DNA from: Candidatus Rifleibacteriota bacterium
GTDB taxonomy: Bacteria > Muiribacteriota > Ozemobacteria > Ozemobacterales > Ozemobacteraceae
NCBI GenBank assembly: GCA_015232575.1
Contig: JADFZL010000003.1
Coordinates: forward strand, 318,001-382,000
Length of the DNA stretch: 64,000 nucleotides
Direction: 5' to 3'
Positions 62,973 to 64,000 of the stretch are shown here, in pieces (within the stretch, counting starts at the first letter, position 1; each line of letters opens with the position of its first letter). The notes below the pieces were generated by a model, which saw only the letters and a list, made by a program, of their open reading frames with translations, did not search any database and had not been told where the DNA came from. Made by a program: the position numbers and the translations under genes.

Positions 62973-64000
62973 ATCCAATGATAATGCCTTTTTCAAATGT
63001 TCCCTTATTACCGTTTGAAAATTTTCGAAATGAAATACTTAATTCAGTGAATAAGGGCGCAAGAATTGGGTCATTCTTCGGAATTGAACTTGAGAATACT
63101 TCCTCTCAACCAATTAGAATAATTGCAGTGCTGTTAGATGACCAACACGGCACAATCGAAGTTTTGTCCGCGAACCCCGGTGAAAGTTATCCGGCACTAA
63201 CACCAGAATGCCCTCAAGCCCACATGTTCGAAAGGGAACTAGCTGAGCAGTATGGAGTAATTCCTGACGGCCATCCATGGCTCAGACCAGCTCGTTTTCA
63301 CCCATCATTCCGCAAAAATACTGACAAAGCAGTCCAGCAGAAGACTGATCTCATTGGAGTAGCAGACTTTTTTCGAATTGATGGCGAAGAAATTCATGAA
63401 GTGGCAGTTGGGCCGGTTCATGCTGGTGTTATCGAACCCGGACACTTCAGGTTTCAATGCCATGGTGAAAAAGTCTTCCACCTTGAAATTTCACTTGGCT
63501 ATCAACACCGTGGAATAGAAAAAGCACTGATGGGTGGGCCGGGAAAGCGCTCTATCTATCAAATCGAAACTCTTGCAGGCGATACAACAATCGGACACAC
63601 AATTGCATATTGTCAAATAATTGAGTCCCTGAAAAGATTGAATGTGCCAGAACGTGGACATGCTCTCAGAGCTGTTGCACTTGAGCTTGAACGGTTTGCT
63701 AATCATACTGGTGATCTGGGCGCACTGGCAGGCGATGTCGGCTTTCTTCCAACTTCAGCTTTTTGTGGAAGAATTCGGGGCGACTTTCTTAACATGACAG
63801 CTCTTTTATGCGGAAGCAGACTGGGTCGGGGATTTGTCAGACCTGGTGGAACCGCCTTTGACATTGATACAGTTGAAAGACTTGAAAAAATGTCCGAATC
63901 CCTGAAAAAAGCCGAAAAAGACACCAATGTGGCAATTCAGCTCATCTGGGATTCTTCAGCAATTATGTCCCGCTTTGAAACCACAGGTACAGTAAAACAT
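62969..64000 (+). CDS. Large subunit of an Ehr (hydrogenase-related) complex, HyfG-like fused NuoC-NuoD domains (partial)
   Basis: The first 344 residues of a protein cut by the window edge. An N-terminal NuoC-like (30 kDa) domain (about 1-115, with SYPALTPECPQAHMFEREL) is fused to a NuoD/[NiFe]-large-subunit domain from about 140. In group 4 hydrogenases the N-terminal [NiFe] motif reads ERVCGICGFAHSTAY; here the same positions are ETLAGDTTIGHTIAY (200-214), so Ala203 and Thr206 replace the two cysteines while His210 and the surroundings are kept. It cannot bind the nickel site normally. It therefore probably belongs to an energy-converting-hydrogenase-related complex; the C-terminal motif lies outside. 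It starts at ATG 62969, overlapping hyfF by four bases. Confidence 0.9.
   Translation, partial: MNPMIMPFSNVPLLPFENFRNEILNSVNKGARIGSFFGIELENTSSQPIRIIAVLLDDQHGTIEVLSANPGESYPALTPECPQAHMFERELAEQYGVIPDGHPWLRPARFHPSFRKNTDKAVQQKTDLIGVADFFRIDGEEIHEVAVGPVHAGVIEPGHFRFQCHGEKVFHLEISLGYQHRGIEKALMGGPGKRSIYQIETLAGDTTIGHTIAYCQIIESLKRLNVPERGHALRAVALELERFANHTGDLGALAGDVGFLPTSAFCGRIRGDFLNMTALLCGSRLGRGFVRPGGTAFDIDTVERLEKMSESLKKAEKDTNVAIQLIWDSSAIMSRFETTGTVKH

Noticed and set aside
62969..64000. Calling this gene a [NiFe]-hydrogenase large subunit
   Set aside because: The N-terminal nickel-binding cysteines are replaced by Ala203 and Thr206, so hydrogenase function is not supported despite the operon layout.

Overview
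The window is AT-rich bacterial chromosome, densely coded, using the standard bacterial code with ATG starts and a few GTG. It contains no rRNA, tRNA, CRISPR array, transposase or phage genes that I can see. The gene content points to a strictly anaerobic, fermentative, diderm (Gram-negative-type) bacterium: a trimeric [FeFe]-hydrogenase, a B12-dependent ribonucleotide reductase, an outer-membrane beta-barrel protein, and many exported enzymes with ordinary signal peptides. The mixture of gingipain-like, clostripain-like and M16 peptidases with a hyf-like complex would fit an uncultivated phylum such as Riflebacteria or a relative. That placement is a weak inference and not something the sequence proves.

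Layout. 1-3.9 kb (minus): hydC-hydB-hydA for a NADH/ferredoxin-type trimeric [FeFe]-hydrogenase; hydA runs off the left edge, and a strong promoter with an overlapping palindrome sits upstream. 4-7.3 kb: a DUF2877 protein, the nucleoid protein HU, an exported 2H-phosphoesterase-like protein and an orphan MoxR ATPase. 7.4-19.7 kb (plus): two large M16 metallopeptidases flank a four-gene nucleoside-type ABC importer (BMP-family binding protein, ATPase, two permeases), followed by an 8-oxoguanine-deaminase-like amidohydrolase, which together suggest purine/nucleoside uptake and salvage. 19.9-24.5 kb: a C25 gingipain-like secreted peptidase, then convergent tandem amidohydrolases. 24.7-32.7 kb (plus): a small membrane protein, dnaE, an overlapping large propeller/beta-barrel protein and an exported phosphodiester-glycosidase-like protein. 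32.8-38.8 kb: an exported GH13 debranching enzyme, an M20 amidohydrolase, an RpoD-like sigma factor and a pair of unknown genes. 39.2-45.6 kb: an aminotransferase-fold protein lacking its catalytic lysine, nitroreductase, RadC-like, MntP, a papain-like and a clostripain-like secreted peptidase. 45.7-54.6 kb: a GAF/degenerate-GGDEF protein, metG, tatD, aroB, class II RNR and a TIGR02757 protein. 54.6-57.5 kb (minus): a hybrid histidine kinase with an overlapping YfiR-like gene. 57.9-64 kb (plus): a hyfB-C-E-F-G-like operon cut by the right edge.

Most interesting content. The hyf-like operon keeps the proton-pumping subunits, but its large subunit has alanine and threonine where the N-terminal [NiFe]-binding cysteines should be. 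It is therefore better read as an energy-converting-hydrogenase-related (Ehr) complex than as a hydrogenase. A class III aminotransferase homologue has lost both its PLP-binding lysine and the aspartate that holds the PLP ring. A non-coding element of about 150-160 bp with inverted termini (MITE/REP-like) occurs three times, and its core palindrome recurs in at least three further places.

How the parts fit. Starch-type glucans and proteins are probably broken down outside or in the periplasm; reduced ferredoxin and NADH can be disposed of as H2 by HydABC; the Ehr complex may couple an unknown redox reaction to ion pumping; and nucleosides and purines are imported and deaminated. The metabolic picture is inference from family membership.
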